Shown: positions 17,187-25,504, counted from the stretch's first letter. The stretch: 35,004 bases of DNA from JANXXV01 sp040002435 (GCA_040002435.1 JBDUEM010000046.1:1-35004); one strand, 5' to 3'. Notes: generated by a model from the letters alone, not told the origin. Made by a program: numbers and translations.

Positions 17187-18394
17187 ACGGGGAAGCGGTA
17201 ACGCGCGATTGCTATCAGTAGAATGCCCGAAGCCGCCGCCATTGCGGAGGCGAACAGCATCAGCGGCGCGATTCCAATCGACGCCTTGAAGTAACCTGCA
17301 ATAAAGATCGCCGTGCCCCCGGCCATGCCGCCGCACAGGTTTAAGGCACCAGCGCCGAGTCCGTAATTTTCCTTTGCAATGACGTCGTATGCAGCGGCGA
17401 AGATATTGGACATCAGCCAGCCTCCAAAAATGCCGAACCCGACCGAGGCCAGTTTGAGAACGAACAACGAATCTGACTGGAAGGCAAGCCATGCAAAGGG
17501 CGCGGAAAAAAGAACTCCAGCACCGACCAAATAGAACCGCACGGCGCGATAGCGAAGCGCCATGCGGTCTGCAAAGAACGCACCGGTGAGAATTCCTACG
17601 GCAGTACTCCCCTGCAGATAGACGGTGGCCATGAAGCCACTCTCGGTCATTGAGAGATGATAATGCTCGTAGATGAAGCTGGGCAGCCAGGCGTACAGCA
17701 TCCACAGCATCACGCAATAGGCGAAGAAGGCGATCATCAGGCCGTTGTAGCAGATGGAGCCAAAGATTTCGGACGCGGACCCCTTCCTGGAATGACGATC
17801 CTGCTGGGGTTTAGGCAGCATGCGGAAGCTCGCCACAAGCACCACGGCGTACGTGATCCCGACGGCCGCCAGCGCCGCAAATCCCGACCGCCAGCCGATC
17901 TGGTCGGCGGCCCATCCACCGTACCATCCACCTGCCGCGATTCCAGCTATTTGCGCGGTCATATGAATTCCCAACGCGCGCGATCGCGTTTCAGGGCCGT
18001 GCAGCGAAGCAATCAAACTCAGCGCCGCAGGCACGTAGACCGATTCTGTAACGCCCATCACCGCCCGCCAAATCAGGAACGCAGTCACCGAGTGGCTGGC
18101 ACTGGTGCCCAGCGTCGCCACGCTCCAAAGCGCCAGGCTGCCAACAATCAGACGGTCACGCCGAAACAGGTCCGCCGCTCTCCCGCTGAGCGCCATGCAG
18201 ATGGAATACACCCACGTGAAGACCGATCCGATCAGCCCCAACTGCGTATCGGAGAAATGCAAGTCCGCCTTAAGGACAGGGAAGATGGAGAAGACTACTT
18301 GACGATCGATGTAGTTGAGGAAATACGTCACCCACAGCAGGGCGACCGTTCCCCACATTACGCGCCACTGCAAACTGCCGGTGTTGGGCTGCAA
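17153..18394 (-). CDS. Major facilitator superfamily transporter, probable sugar-acid/organic-anion symporter
   Basis: This protein of up to 413 residues has the alternating hydrophobic pattern of a 12-helix MFS carrier. The first helix ends in NYIDRQ, a signature of the anion:cation symporter and related groups. The loop after helix 2 carries the MFS motif as SGRAADLFRRDR. The TTG at 18394 has no ribosome site; the ATG 12 codons in (MWGTVALLWVTYF) is an equally good start. A promoter candidate lies at 18417-18445. It is divergent from the enolase-superfamily gene across 115 bp. A transporter next to a sugar-acid dehydratase suggests that it imports that enzyme's substrate, such as a hexonate or hexuronate; this is inference from position. 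Its 3' end overlaps the TPR gene by 34 bp. Confidence 0.9.
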   Translation of the reverse strand: MQPNTGSLQWRVMWGTVALLWVTYFLNYIDRQVVFSIFPVLKADLHFSDTQLGLIGSVFTWVYSICMALSGRAADLFRRDRLIVGSLALWSVATLGTSASHSVTAFLIWRAVMGVTESVYVPAALSLIASLHGPETRSRALGIHMTAQIAGIAAGGWYGGWAADQIGWRSGFAALAAVGITYAVVLVASFRMLPKPQQDRHSRKGSASEIFGSICYNGLMIAFFAYCVMLWMLYAWLPSFIYEHYHLSMTESGFMATVYLQGSTAVGILTGAFFADRMALRYRAVRFYLVGAGVLFSAPFAWLAFQSDSLFVLKLASVGFGIFGGWLMSNIFAAAYDVIAKENYGLGAGALNLCGGMAGGTAIFIAGYFKASIGIAPLMLFASAMAAASGILLIAIARYRFPVQGVRELISRA

Positions 18395-18416
18395 GTGAAA
18401 ATTTAGATCTCAGTAT

Positions 18417-18445
18417 ATGCTAAGAAACTTCCCGTATTCTGTCAA
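18417..18445 (-). promoter_or_regulatory. Promoter candidate for the MFS gene
   Basis: Minus-strand TTGACA (18440-18445, perfect) lies 17 bp from TAGCAT (18417-18422, 4/6). Transcription would start near 18410, only about 16 nt before the TTG start codon. Confidence 0.5.
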
Positions 18446-18452
18446 TTCAGGA

Positions 18453-18480
18453 TCGACCTTACTCTGAAGTGCGATAGAAT
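18453..18480 (+). promoter_or_regulatory. Promoter candidate for the enolase-superfamily gene
   Basis: TCGACC (18453-18458, 4/6) and TAGAAT (18475-18480, 5/6) are 16 bp apart, 30 bp before the ATG at 18510. The two divergent promoters of this 115-bp gap do not overlap: the minus -35 ends at 18445 and the plus -35 begins at 18453. Confidence 0.45.
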
Positions 18481-18492
18481 GTGAGCTTCTCA

Positions 18493-18501
18493 GGGAGGAA
18501 G
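18493..18501 (+). promoter_or_regulatory. Ribosome binding site of the enolase-superfamily gene
   Basis: GGGAGGAAG precedes the ATG at 18510 by 8 nt. It is one of the strongest ribosome sites in the window and fixes the start. Confidence 0.65.
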
Positions 18502-18509
18502 ATGCAAGA

Positions 18510-19628
18510 ATGAAGATCACCGACGTAGAAGCTTTCTATGTCCGTTTACCGGAAGTGAAAGAGCAGTGCGACAGCGGCCAGGATGTCCTGGTAGTCAGGG
18601 TCCACACAGACGAGGGTATCACTGGAATCGGAGAAGTGGATTCCGCGCCGCTTGCCGCGCAAGCCGCCATTCTGGGACCCTACTCGCACACCATCACGTC
18701 GGGGTTGAAGCATCTGGTGATTGGGGAAGATCCCTTTGAGACTGAGTATCTCTGGGAGAAGATGTACCGCCAGAACGTCTATGCCGGCCGTTTCGGCGTG
18801 GCCATTCACGCCATGAGCGGCATCGACATAGCGCTGTGGGACATCAAGGGCAAAAAGCTTGGCATGCCCATCTGGAAGCTGCTGGGTGGAGGATTCCGCA
18901 AGAATATTCGCTGCTACTCCAGTTCGTTATTCGGTGCAACACCGGAGGCGACCGGCGAAATCGCCAAGCGTTTCGTGGGACAGGGCTTCACTGCCGTGAA
19001 ATTCGGCTGGGCTCCGATGGGCAAAGACGCGGCAACGGACCGCAAGCTGGTCTCGGAGGCACGGCGGGGATTGGGCGACGGGCCCGATCTGATGATCGAC
19101 GCGGGCCTGGTGTGGGATGCCAAGACAGCTATTCAACGCGCCCGCGATTTTTCGCACCATGACATCTTCTGGCTGGAAGAACCGCTTGCTCCAGACGACT
19201 ACGCCGGCTACCGCAAACTGACTGCCGCCACGGATGTGCGTATCGCCGCGGGCGAAGAGGAAAGCGGACGGCACACGTATCGGCGGCTGTTCGAGGAAGG
19301 CAATATCGATGTGGCCCAGGTGGACCTGACACGCTGCGGCGGCTTTACCGAAGCGATGAAGATTGCCACCATGGCCGCTGACCGCGGCATCCCCGTGGCG
19401 AATCACGGATTCACGACTTACATCAACGTCGCCGCTGCCTTGCACTGGCTCAACGCCGTGCCCAATGCACTGATTGCTGAATACGTCACCGAAGAGGGCA
19501 CGAATTTACGCGACTTCCTGACGCACCAGAAGATTCGCGCCAAGGATGGATTCCTGGACATACCGCAGGAACCCGGCTTGGGTATGGAGCTCGATGAGGA
19601 AGCGCTGCGCAAATATCGCGTGAGCTAA
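18510..19628 (+). CDS. Mandelate racemase/muconate lactonizing enzyme family protein, probable sugar-acid dehydratase
   Basis: This 372-residue protein is a full-length enolase-superfamily member with an N-terminal cap and a modified TIM barrel. Likely magnesium ligands are D197 (MIDAGLVWD), E223 (WLEEPLAPDDY) and E249 (AAGEE). The His-Asp dyad is D272 (QVDLTRCGG) and H299 (ANHGFTTYIN), which points to the mandelate-racemase subgroup. That subgroup abstracts a proton next to a carboxylate and mostly dehydrates sugar acids. On the second strand the usual KxK is AVKFGWAP, with K164 but glycine at 166, so one catalytic lysine position is altered. The exact substrate cannot be named. Divergent MFS and promoter positions suggest shared control with the transporter. 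Its stop overlaps that of the EamA gene by 4 bp. Confidence 0.92.
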   Translation: MKITDVEAFYVRLPEVKEQCDSGQDVLVVRVHTDEGITGIGEVDSAPLAAQAAILGPYSHTITSGLKHLVIGEDPFETEYLWEKMYRQNVYAGRFGVAIHAMSGIDIALWDIKGKKLGMPIWKLLGGGFRKNIRCYSSSLFGATPEATGEIAKRFVGQGFTAVKFGWAPMGKDAATDRKLVSEARRGLGDGPDLMIDAGLVWDAKTAIQRARDFSHHDIFWLEEPLAPDDYAGYRKLTAATDVRIAAGEEESGRHTYRRLFEEGNIDVAQVDLTRCGGFTEAMKIATMAADRGIPVANHGFTTYINVAAALHWLNAVPNALIAEYVTEEGTNLRDFLTHQKIRAKDGFLDIPQEPGLGMELDEEALRKYRVS

Positions 19629-20497
19629 GGCAGAAACAAAAACACGAGTGCGGCCATGCCGAGCCCCACTCCCACGGCGGTACGGCTGGCGAGCTTCTGA
19701 TTCAGCAGCCAAACTCCCAACACGACGCCAATGGGAATCACCAGTCCATTGGATATGGGGTAGATGATCACGCCTGCGTGCTCGCCGGAGCGGCTGGCCA
19801 CCGATAGGGCAGCCATGGTCAACATGATGCCCGACCAGTGTGTGACCGCTCCGGCGGCACTGACCGCGAAGAGGCCGCCGGATGGCCTCAGCCGCGAATC
19901 CTGATACAGCTTGTAGGGCAAGACAATCAGGAAGCTAATGCCGTAAAAGTAGACGGTGAAAAGCGTGGAGGATCCCTCGGGCACAAACCGGAATAGGATT
20001 ACCAACACGCCATTTAACAGGAAGGCGATCGAAATAAATTTGAGCCAGCGGGATTGACGGCCCACGGCATCGGACGCCGCGGACCGGCCGCCGCCTATTA
20101 ACGCAATGGAGGCCAGCGTGAGCAGCACTCCAATGGCCTTCAACATCGTGAACTCGTCCTTGAACCAGAACACAGAGACCAGGATGGGCAGCGCGACGGA
20201 GAGATTTACGATGGTCCAGTTCGCGGCGATATCCCGCTCACGCGCGGCGGTTAAATACGCGGCCAGCGTCACTATATAAGCCACGGCGCCAATCAGGCCC
20301 AGGCCAACCAAATAGGGGCTGTAAAGGGAAACGCCGAGCGTCGCCGCGAAGGCCAAGCCGATGAGAAACCCCGTGAACTGCTTGTAAAGAATCACATCCC
20401 AAATGGGATAGTGACGCTTAGCGGCGATCTCAAAGCTGATCCCCAGGAAGCCGTAAATAGTTGCGGCCGCCAGTGCAAGGAGGATTCCTCGAACCAT
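19625..20497 (-). CDS. EamA/DMT-family membrane transporter
   Basis: This is a 290-residue very hydrophobic protein with about ten predicted helices in two similar halves, the typical drug/metabolite transporter (EamA) plan. The start, MVRGILLALAAATIYGFLG, and the end, LNQKLASRTAVGVGLGMAAL, are characteristic of each half. It resembles carriers of sugars or metabolites, but the substrate is not readable. It begins 25 bp after the PIG-L gene and is likely the last gene of the four-gene unit from 25344. Only a weak purine-rich ribosome site is seen. Its stop overlaps the stop of the convergent dehydratase-like gene. Confidence 0.85.
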   Translation of the reverse strand: MVRGILLALAAATIYGFLGISFEIAAKRHYPIWDVILYKQFTGFLIGLAFAATLGVSLYSPYLVGLGLIGAVAYIVTLAAYLTAARERDIAANWTIVNLSVALPILVSVFWFKDEFTMLKAIGVLLTLASIALIGGGRSAASDAVGRQSRWLKFISIAFLLNGVLVILFRFVPEGSSTLFTVYFYGISFLIVLPYKLYQDSRLRPSGGLFAVSAAGAVTHWSGIMLTMAALSVASRSGEHAGVIIYPISNGLVIPIGVVLGVWLLNQKLASRTAVGVGLGMAALVFLFLP

Positions 20498-20522
20498 TCT
20501 GCTTCAGTCACCTTTGTCGCGA

Positions 20523-21224
20523 TTACGGTAGTAGGCTCTTGTTCGGCTGCTTCGGCCAGGTCGGTGAAGACCGGAAACACTCAGCGTAACGCACTCCGGA
20601 TTGCAAACCTCGATATCTTCCGATGGCGTCGATGAACTGAAGATAGCTCATACCGTATTGGTCTTCCAGCCACGCTGCCTGGCTTTGGTGACAGGCCAGC
20701 ATTTCCTGTTTCTTTGAAAAGGCCTCGGTGATATCGACGTAGTGTTCTGGAATGAAATCGATTCCGGCGATAGTCTCCATGTAGAGAATCTCGGGAATCC
20801 GGGAGCAAGGGGGATTCGGCGTTTCGATATTGGGTACCGTGGTCATCACGCGGATGTCCCAAAGAATCTGACCTGCCGTCCGGTGGTCGGGATGGTAGTC
20901 GGTGGGCGCGTGAGCCAGGATCACATCAGGATCCACGCCGCGCACCATATCGAGGAAAGCCAACCGTGTCTCGGCAGTAGAAAAGAGAAATTCGTCGGGA
21001 TAGTTCATCCAGACAAACTCCGCGCCTATGACGCTGGCTGCGGCAGCGGCTTCACGGCGGCGGACTGCTGCAATCTCGCACTTGGGCAATATGCTCGAAC
21101 CGACTTCGCCGTTCGTGGCGACGGCCATGGTCACACGGTGGCCTTGTTGGGCGTACTTGGCTAACGTTCCACCGCACAGGATCTCCAGGTCGTCCGGATG
21201 AGCCCCGACGGCGAGAACCTGCAT
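20523..21224 (-). CDS. PIG-L/LmbE-family zinc deacetylase
   Basis: This 233-residue protein has the family's zinc motifs: AHPDD at 8-12 (H9, D12) and HPDH at 111-114 (H114), with D11 as probable general base. PIG-L enzymes remove N-acetyl groups from N-acetylglucosamine-containing compounds such as GlcNAc-malate, mycothiol precursors and antibiotic sugars. No signal peptide is visible, so it acts in the cytoplasm. Its ATG overlaps the stop of the upstream DUF1501 gene by one base (TGATG on the minus strand), which means tight translational coupling. The cytochrome, DUF1501 and PIG-L gene order places an amino-sugar deacetylase in the same pathway as the exported pair. The substrate is not known. 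Confidence 0.92.
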   Translation of the reverse strand: MQVLAVGAHPDDLEILCGGTLAKYAQQGHRVTMAVATNGEVGSSILPKCEIAAVRRREAAAAASVIGAEFVWMNYPDEFLFSTAETRLAFLDMVRGVDPDVILAHAPTDYHPDHRTAGQILWDIRVMTTVPNIETPNPPCSRIPEILYMETIAGIDFIPEHYVDITEAFSKKQEMLACHQSQAAWLEDQYGMSYLQFIDAIGRYRGLQSGVRYAECFRSSPTWPKQPNKSLLP

Positions 21225-22633
21225 CAGGCCAGGATTTCCTTCAGCACCCGTCCGTGTACGTCAGTGAGCCGGAAGTCGCGGCCGCTGTAGCGATACGTCA
21301 GTTTCGTGTGATCCAGACCCAACACATGAAGGATGGTGGCATGAAGATCGTGAACGTGCACCGGATTTTCTGCCGCCTTGAAGCCAAAATCGTCGGTCGC
21401 GCCGTACGTCATTCCGCCCTTGATTCCGCCGCCTGCCATCCAAATGGAAAACCCATGCGGATTGTGGTCGCGTCCGTTTTGCACGCTGACGCGGGAACTG
21501 GTCTCTACAGCAGGCGTGCGCCCGAATTCGCTTCCGAAGATGACCAAAGTATCGTCCAGCATCCCTCTCGATTTTAAGTCTTCCAGGAGCGCCGCTACCG
21601 GCTGGTCGGATTGATTGGCCAGTTTACGATGAATCAGAATGTCGTCGTGATTGTCCCAGGGCTGGCCGTTGCCGTAATAGATCTGCACCATGCGGACCCC
21701 GCGCTCCAATAGACGCAGCCCCATCAGGCAGCCCCGCCCGAAATCGCCGTCGCCATAACGCGCGCGCGTCGCCTCGCTTTCCTTGCCCAGATCGAAGGCT
21801 TCAGGAGCTTCGGTCTGCATACGGAACGCCGTCTCCATGCTCTGGATGGAGGCATCCAGTTGCAGGTCGTTCTGCCGCTTTTCGAGATGTTCGCGGTTGA
21901 GGATCTCAAGCAGGTCAAGCTGGCGCCGCTGTTGATCTTTGCTGTAAGTCTTGTTGTGAACGAATTGGATGAGCTTTTCCGGGTCTTTTTCGTTATTCGG
22001 GATATAGGTACCCTGATAAACGGCCGGCAGGAAACTAGAATTCCAGAGAGGCGATCCGACTACCGGAGTACCCGGACAAAGCACCACGAAGCCCGGAAGA
22101 TTCATATTCTCGGTGCCCAGTCCGTACGTAATCCAAGATCCCAACGAGGGCCGGCTCACCAGGTTCTCACCGCAATTCAGCATGAAGAGCGAAGGTTCGT
22201 GGTTCGGAATGTCGGTGTGCATCGACCGGATGACGCAGATCTGATCCGCGGCCGCGCGGATGCGCGGAAAAATATCGCTGACCTCTGTCCCGCACTTGGC
22301 GTTTCTCTGGAACGCGAACGGCGATTTCATCAAGCTGCCGGTCTTGCGCTCCGTCTTCAGATTCCCGCCGGGCATGGACTGCCCGTTGAACTTATCGAGC
22401 ATCGGCTTGGGGTCGAAGGTGTCCACTTGTGACATGCCGCCGTTCATCACCACAAATAAGACCCGCTTGGCTTTCGCAGGGAAGTGCGGCGCCTTGACGC
22501 TGAGGGCCGAATCCCCGCCCGTCGCTCCTTGCAACGCCCCTTGCAGCGACAATGCGAGCAACCCAAATCCGCTTCCCATGCGCGTCAATGCATCGCGCCG
22601 GCTGATCGATCGTAAGTTGGAAGTCTGTATCAT
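21224..22633 (-). CDS. DUF1501 family protein, Tat-exported
   Basis: I place the start at the ATG at 22633, giving 469 residues and a correct twin-arginine signal (ISRRDALTRMGSGFGLLALS, about 10-29). A start at 22696 would add 21 residues encoded inside the upstream gene. DUF1501 blocks are all present: VMNGGMSQVDTFDPKP, LVIFGSEFGRTPAVE, NGRDHNPHGFSIW, and the C-terminal HDLHATILHVLGLDHTKLTY with SGRDFRLTDVHG. The fold is that of the alkaline phosphatase clan; the sulfatase signature is missing. It starts 5 bp after the stop of its cytochrome partner and is coupled to the PIG-L gene at its end. It is clearly closer to the copy at 29753-31099 than to the one at 8579-10042. Confidence 0.93.
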   Translation of the reverse strand: MIQTSNLRSISRRDALTRMGSGFGLLALSLQGALQGATGGDSALSVKAPHFPAKAKRVLFVVMNGGMSQVDTFDPKPMLDKFNGQSMPGGNLKTERKTGSLMKSPFAFQRNAKCGTEVSDIFPRIRAAADQICVIRSMHTDIPNHEPSLFMLNCGENLVSRPSLGSWITYGLGTENMNLPGFVVLCPGTPVVGSPLWNSSFLPAVYQGTYIPNNEKDPEKLIQFVHNKTYSKDQQRRQLDLLEILNREHLEKRQNDLQLDASIQSMETAFRMQTEAPEAFDLGKESEATRARYGDGDFGRGCLMGLRLLERGVRMVQIYYGNGQPWDNHDDILIHRKLANQSDQPVAALLEDLKSRGMLDDTLVIFGSEFGRTPAVETSSRVSVQNGRDHNPHGFSIWMAGGGIKGGMTYGATDDFGFKAAENPVHVHDLHATILHVLGLDHTKLTYRYSGRDFRLTDVHGRVLKEILA

Positions 22634-22638
22634 TGTCT

Positions 22639-25344
22639 TCAATCCACAAAACTGAATTCGTTCGAACTGAGCAGCATCTGCGCGTACTGCTGCCATGCTT
22701 CCGGAAGGCTGTTCGACTTGCCCTCCGTATCCCGTAGGAACTGCAGGCCAGCTCGCCGCTCAGACGCCGAAGGCTGTCTGCCGAATAAGCGGTAGTAGGC
22801 TTCGGTCACGCGCGCATCGTCATCGGCGGCCTTCGATTCCAGCACTCTGGCCGAGAATCCCTTCGCCGCATTAAACATCAAGCTGCTATTCAGGAAGAAA
22901 AGTCGCTGCAACGGAACATTCGTTACCGCCCTTTGTTCGCAGGTGATGGTGGGGTCCGGAAAATCGAACAGCGTCAGCATCCGCTCCAATTGGAATCGGC
23001 TTACCTTGCCATACACTGTCCGTCTATTGTTCTTCTCGTCCCAGGCGACCGATGGCCCACCTGTCTGCAAGTCCAGCTTGCCGGAAACGAAGAGCAGAGA
23101 ATCCCGCAGGGACTCCGCGTCCAGACGGCTGCGGTTCGCATGCCACAACAGCCGGTTGTCGGGGTCCGCTTCCTGGCCCGCCGCTGAGGAGTCGCTGCCC
23201 ATGGCGTAGGCGGCCGACAGCATCATCTCGCGATGCATGGCCTTGATAGACCACTTGTTTTCCACCAGACGGGATGCCAGGTAGTCGAGCAGCTCCGGAT
23301 GGCTGGGCGTATCGCCCGCCTTTCCAAAATTGCTGAGGGTGCGTACGATTCCGTTGCCGAAGTGATACTTCCACATGCGATTCACGAGGACGCGCGCCGT
23401 CAGCGGATTATCCGGGCTGGCTACCGCTTTGGCTAGCTCCAACCGCCCGCTTCCTTCGCGAAACGGTACAGGTTCCGACTTCGACAATATGGGCAGGAAG
23501 CGCCGTGGAACCGGCTCGCCAAGATTGTACGGATCGCCCCGCAGGTGCAGCGGAAGGTCAGTGGGCTTGGCGACATCGGTGATCGTGTGGAGGAACGGAT
23601 ACTGAACCGGCAGCGCCTTCTTCAGCAATTCCAACTTCTCCCTCAACTCCGCCACCTGCGATTTTTCGCTCGTGGTCAGGAAGCGATCAATTTGTTTGTC
23701 ATCGTAATAGTAGATCCCTGGCGTCTTCTCGTTGCTCCGTTGCTTGGCTGCAAACAGATCGGTCCAGAGAACGTACTTGTCACGCGCAAGAGTCTTAGTC
23801 TCGGCGTTGCAGCCCTTGCAAAAGACGTCGTAGGGATCTTTGGAATTCTTTGAATCTTCCAGGATCTTCACGTTATACACGTCGATTGCTTTCTTCTCGT
23901 CGACCACCGCATGGACCATCGCCGAGAAGTCTGCGGCCTTGACGGGCTCCGCGTTCAGATACGGATGCTCCTTCGGGGTCTTCATGTAGCTTGTCCACCG
24001 CGTCAGTGTTTCCTGATCGAGTCCCTCAGCCGCCGCCTTTCCCTTTCGCGATGCGGTCAGATAACCTGCGGTGTCCTTAGCCAACAGTTCACCCACGCGA
24101 ACTCTGGCCGCGTCGAGGACCTTCTTGATGGATTCTTCCTGTTCGGTAATTTTCGCTTGCTTGGCTTTATAGTCGTCCACCACGTCCTTTGGGGCCAGTG
24201 GCGATTCCTGGTATTCCGTATTGGCAAAAACTCCCGCCAGCGAGTAGTAGTCTTTGGTGGCAATCGGGTCGTATTTGTGATCGTGGCACCGCGCACACGC
24301 TACGGTCAGTCCAAGAAAGCCGCGCGTGAGCACGTCTACGCGGTCGTGACGTTCATCCGCCCGTGCCTTGGCCGGCTCCACGATCTTGTAATACCAGGGG
24401 CCTAATCCAAACAGGCCCAAGCCCGGTTTCAGCTCTCCACGGTTCGCGTCGGTCTCCAGCAAGTCACCCGCAATCTGTGCCTGCACGAACTGGTCGTAGG
24501 GCATGTCTCTGTTGAAGGCTTGAATCACCCAGTCGCGGTATCGGAACGCGTTCGGAAACGGGTCTTCGCTGAGACCTAACTGGTCCGCATCGGCATAGCG
24601 CGCCACATCGAGCCAGTGCCGTCCCCAGCGCTCTCCGTATTGCGGGGACGCCAGCAAGCGGTCGACTACTTTGGCAAATGCATCCGGCGACGAATCCTTC
24701 AGAAAGTTTTCCATTTCTTCGGGAGACGGTGGCAGCCCGATCAAATCAAAAGTGGCCCGGCGGAGGAGCGTTCGTTTGTCCGCCGCGGCTGTCGGCCGTA
24801 ACCCCTTGGACTCCAGCTTGGCCAGAATGAAATTGTCGATGGGATTCTTCACCCACGCCGCATCGTGAACCTCTGGCGCCGCCGGTTTCTGAACTGGCTG
24901 AAAGGACCAGAAGCGCCGCTGCGCCGGGGTGATGACGTATTTTGCAGCCGGTACCGCGTCAACCGTACCATTGTCCCAATGCGCGCCGCCTTGAACCCAT
25001 GTCCGTAGATCAGCAACCTGTTGGTCGCTCAACTTGCCCTGCGGCGGCATCTTCAGCCGTTCGTGCGTGTGGGCGACCGCCTGGATCAGGATGCTCTCGT
25101 CGGGTTTGCCAGGAACGATTGCCGGTCCCGAATTGCCTCCCTTCAACAGGTTCTCGCGGGAATCCAGTTGCAGTCCGCCCATTTTCGCCGCAGCATGACA
25201 AGTGAGGCAATTGCTTGAGATGACGGGGAGAACGCGTTGTTTGAAGAAATCAATCGGGTCGTCGGTTGCGCCGAAACAAGACGTCACTGCGAGCGCCAGG
25301 AACAGAGAACTGCGGGATGCTGGATTGCAGGATCGCACTTCCAT
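22639..25344 (-). CDS. Secreted PSCyt1/DUF1549/DUF1553 planctomycete-type cytochrome protein
   Basis: This 901-residue protein has a signal peptide (to about A26) and PSCyt1 with heme motif CLTCH at 46-50. DUF1549 (~165-372) contains the second CxxCH, CARCHDHKYDP from 350. A long variable linker (~375-620) and DUF1553 (~640-880) follow. The linker is partly coiled-coil (~385-440) and carries an extra CKGCN (509-513), a CxxC without the histidine, so not a heme site. The ATG at 25344 has no ribosome site; a promoter's -10 lies 2-8 bp before it, so the transcript may be leaderless or may start at the GTG of codon 3. A perfect-armed palindrome (25348-25359) overlaps this promoter. It heads the unit cytochrome, DUF1501, PIG-L, EamA. 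Confidence 0.93.
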   Translation of the reverse strand: MEVRSCNPASRSSLFLALAVTSCFGATDDPIDFFKQRVLPVISSNCLTCHAAAKMGGLQLDSRENLLKGGNSGPAIVPGKPDESILIQAVAHTHERLKMPPQGKLSDQQVADLRTWVQGGAHWDNGTVDAVPAAKYVITPAQRRFWSFQPVQKPAAPEVHDAAWVKNPIDNFILAKLESKGLRPTAAADKRTLLRRATFDLIGLPPSPEEMENFLKDSSPDAFAKVVDRLLASPQYGERWGRHWLDVARYADADQLGLSEDPFPNAFRYRDWVIQAFNRDMPYDQFVQAQIAGDLLETDANRGELKPGLGLFGLGPWYYKIVEPAKARADERHDRVDVLTRGFLGLTVACARCHDHKYDPIATKDYYSLAGVFANTEYQESPLAPKDVVDDYKAKQAKITEQEESIKKVLDAARVRVGELLAKDTAGYLTASRKGKAAAEGLDQETLTRWTSYMKTPKEHPYLNAEPVKAADFSAMVHAVVDEKKAIDVYNVKILEDSKNSKDPYDVFCKGCNAETKTLARDKYVLWTDLFAAKQRSNEKTPGIYYYDDKQIDRFLTTSEKSQVAELREKLELLKKALPVQYPFLHTITDVAKPTDLPLHLRGDPYNLGEPVPRRFLPILSKSEPVPFREGSGRLELAKAVASPDNPLTARVLVNRMWKYHFGNGIVRTLSNFGKAGDTPSHPELLDYLASRLVENKWSIKAMHREMMLSAAYAMGSDSSAAGQEADPDNRLLWHANRSRLDAESLRDSLLFVSGKLDLQTGGPSVAWDEKNNRRTVYGKVSRFQLERMLTLFDFPDPTITCEQRAVTNVPLQRLFFLNSSLMFNAAKGFSARVLESKAADDDARVTEAYYRLFGRQPSASERRAGLQFLRDTEGKSNSLPEAWQQYAQMLLSSNEFSFVD

Positions 25345-25346
25345 CT

Positions 25347-25374
25347 ATTATCACGATAAAGATGTCCGAGTCAA
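25347..25374 (-). promoter_or_regulatory. Promoter of the cytochrome/DUF1501/PIG-L/EamA unit
   Basis: Minus-strand TTGACT (25369-25374) and GATAAT (25347-25352) are 16 bp apart. The expected first base of the RNA is near 25340, at or just inside the start codon (25344-25342). The -10 is covered by the palindrome at 25348-25359. Confidence 0.5.
25348..25359. promoter_or_regulatory. Palindromic operator-like site over the cytochrome promoter
   Basis: TTATCACGATAA has perfect TTATC/GATAA arms around a 2-bp centre. It overlaps the -10 hexamer of the leftward promoter, a position suited to repression. The 9-mer TATTATCAC that begins it (25346-25354) recurs at 25395-25403. Its reverse reading, TTATCGT, matches the boxes at 25446, 29609 and 33741. 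ROK-family repressors typically bind AT-rich inverted repeats, so the nearby ROK protein is the natural candidate. Confidence 0.5.
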
Positions 25375-25407
25375 TCCGGGATCTCCGTGGTCTTTATTAT
25401 CACAACA

Positions 25408-25428
25408 GTAGATCTAAGGAAAATCTAC
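25408..25428. repeat. Inverted repeat in the divergent control region
   Basis: GTAGAT (25408-25413) and ATCTAC (25423-25428) form perfect 6-bp arms around 9 bp. It lies between the cytochrome promoter and the glycosidase-side boxes, so it could be a site for a second regulator or a small hairpin in the glycosidase leader. Confidence 0.35.
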
Positions 25429-25434
25429 CAATCA

Positions 25435-25453
25435 TCGACCACTTTTTATCGTT
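25435..25453 (+). promoter_or_regulatory. 19-bp conserved box upstream of the glycoside hydrolase gene (copy 1)
   Basis: TCGACCACTTTTTATCGTT at 25435-25453 recurs at 29597-29615 with a single mismatch (18 of 19 bases). This copy is 51 bp before the glycosidase ATG. It overlaps a possible -35 (TTGCAA, 25453-25458), and an inverted ACGATA lies downstream at 25478-25483 in the -10 region. Such conservation in non-coding DNA points to a protein-binding site. Confidence 0.6.
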
Positions 25454-25504
25454 TGCAACGGAACTCGCCTCGATGATACGATACACTGCATTGCTTAACC
25501 CTTT

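Noticed and set aside
22634..22696. Upstream start for the DUF1501 gene at 22696
   Set aside because: It would place 21 extra residues before the Tat signal, all encoded inside the upstream gene; the ATG at 22633 gives the usual short n-region.
23806..23820. CKGCN in the cytochrome at 22639-25344 as a third heme site
   Set aside because: The histidine after the second cysteine is missing, so it is not a c-type heme motif; it could be a disulfide or metal pair.
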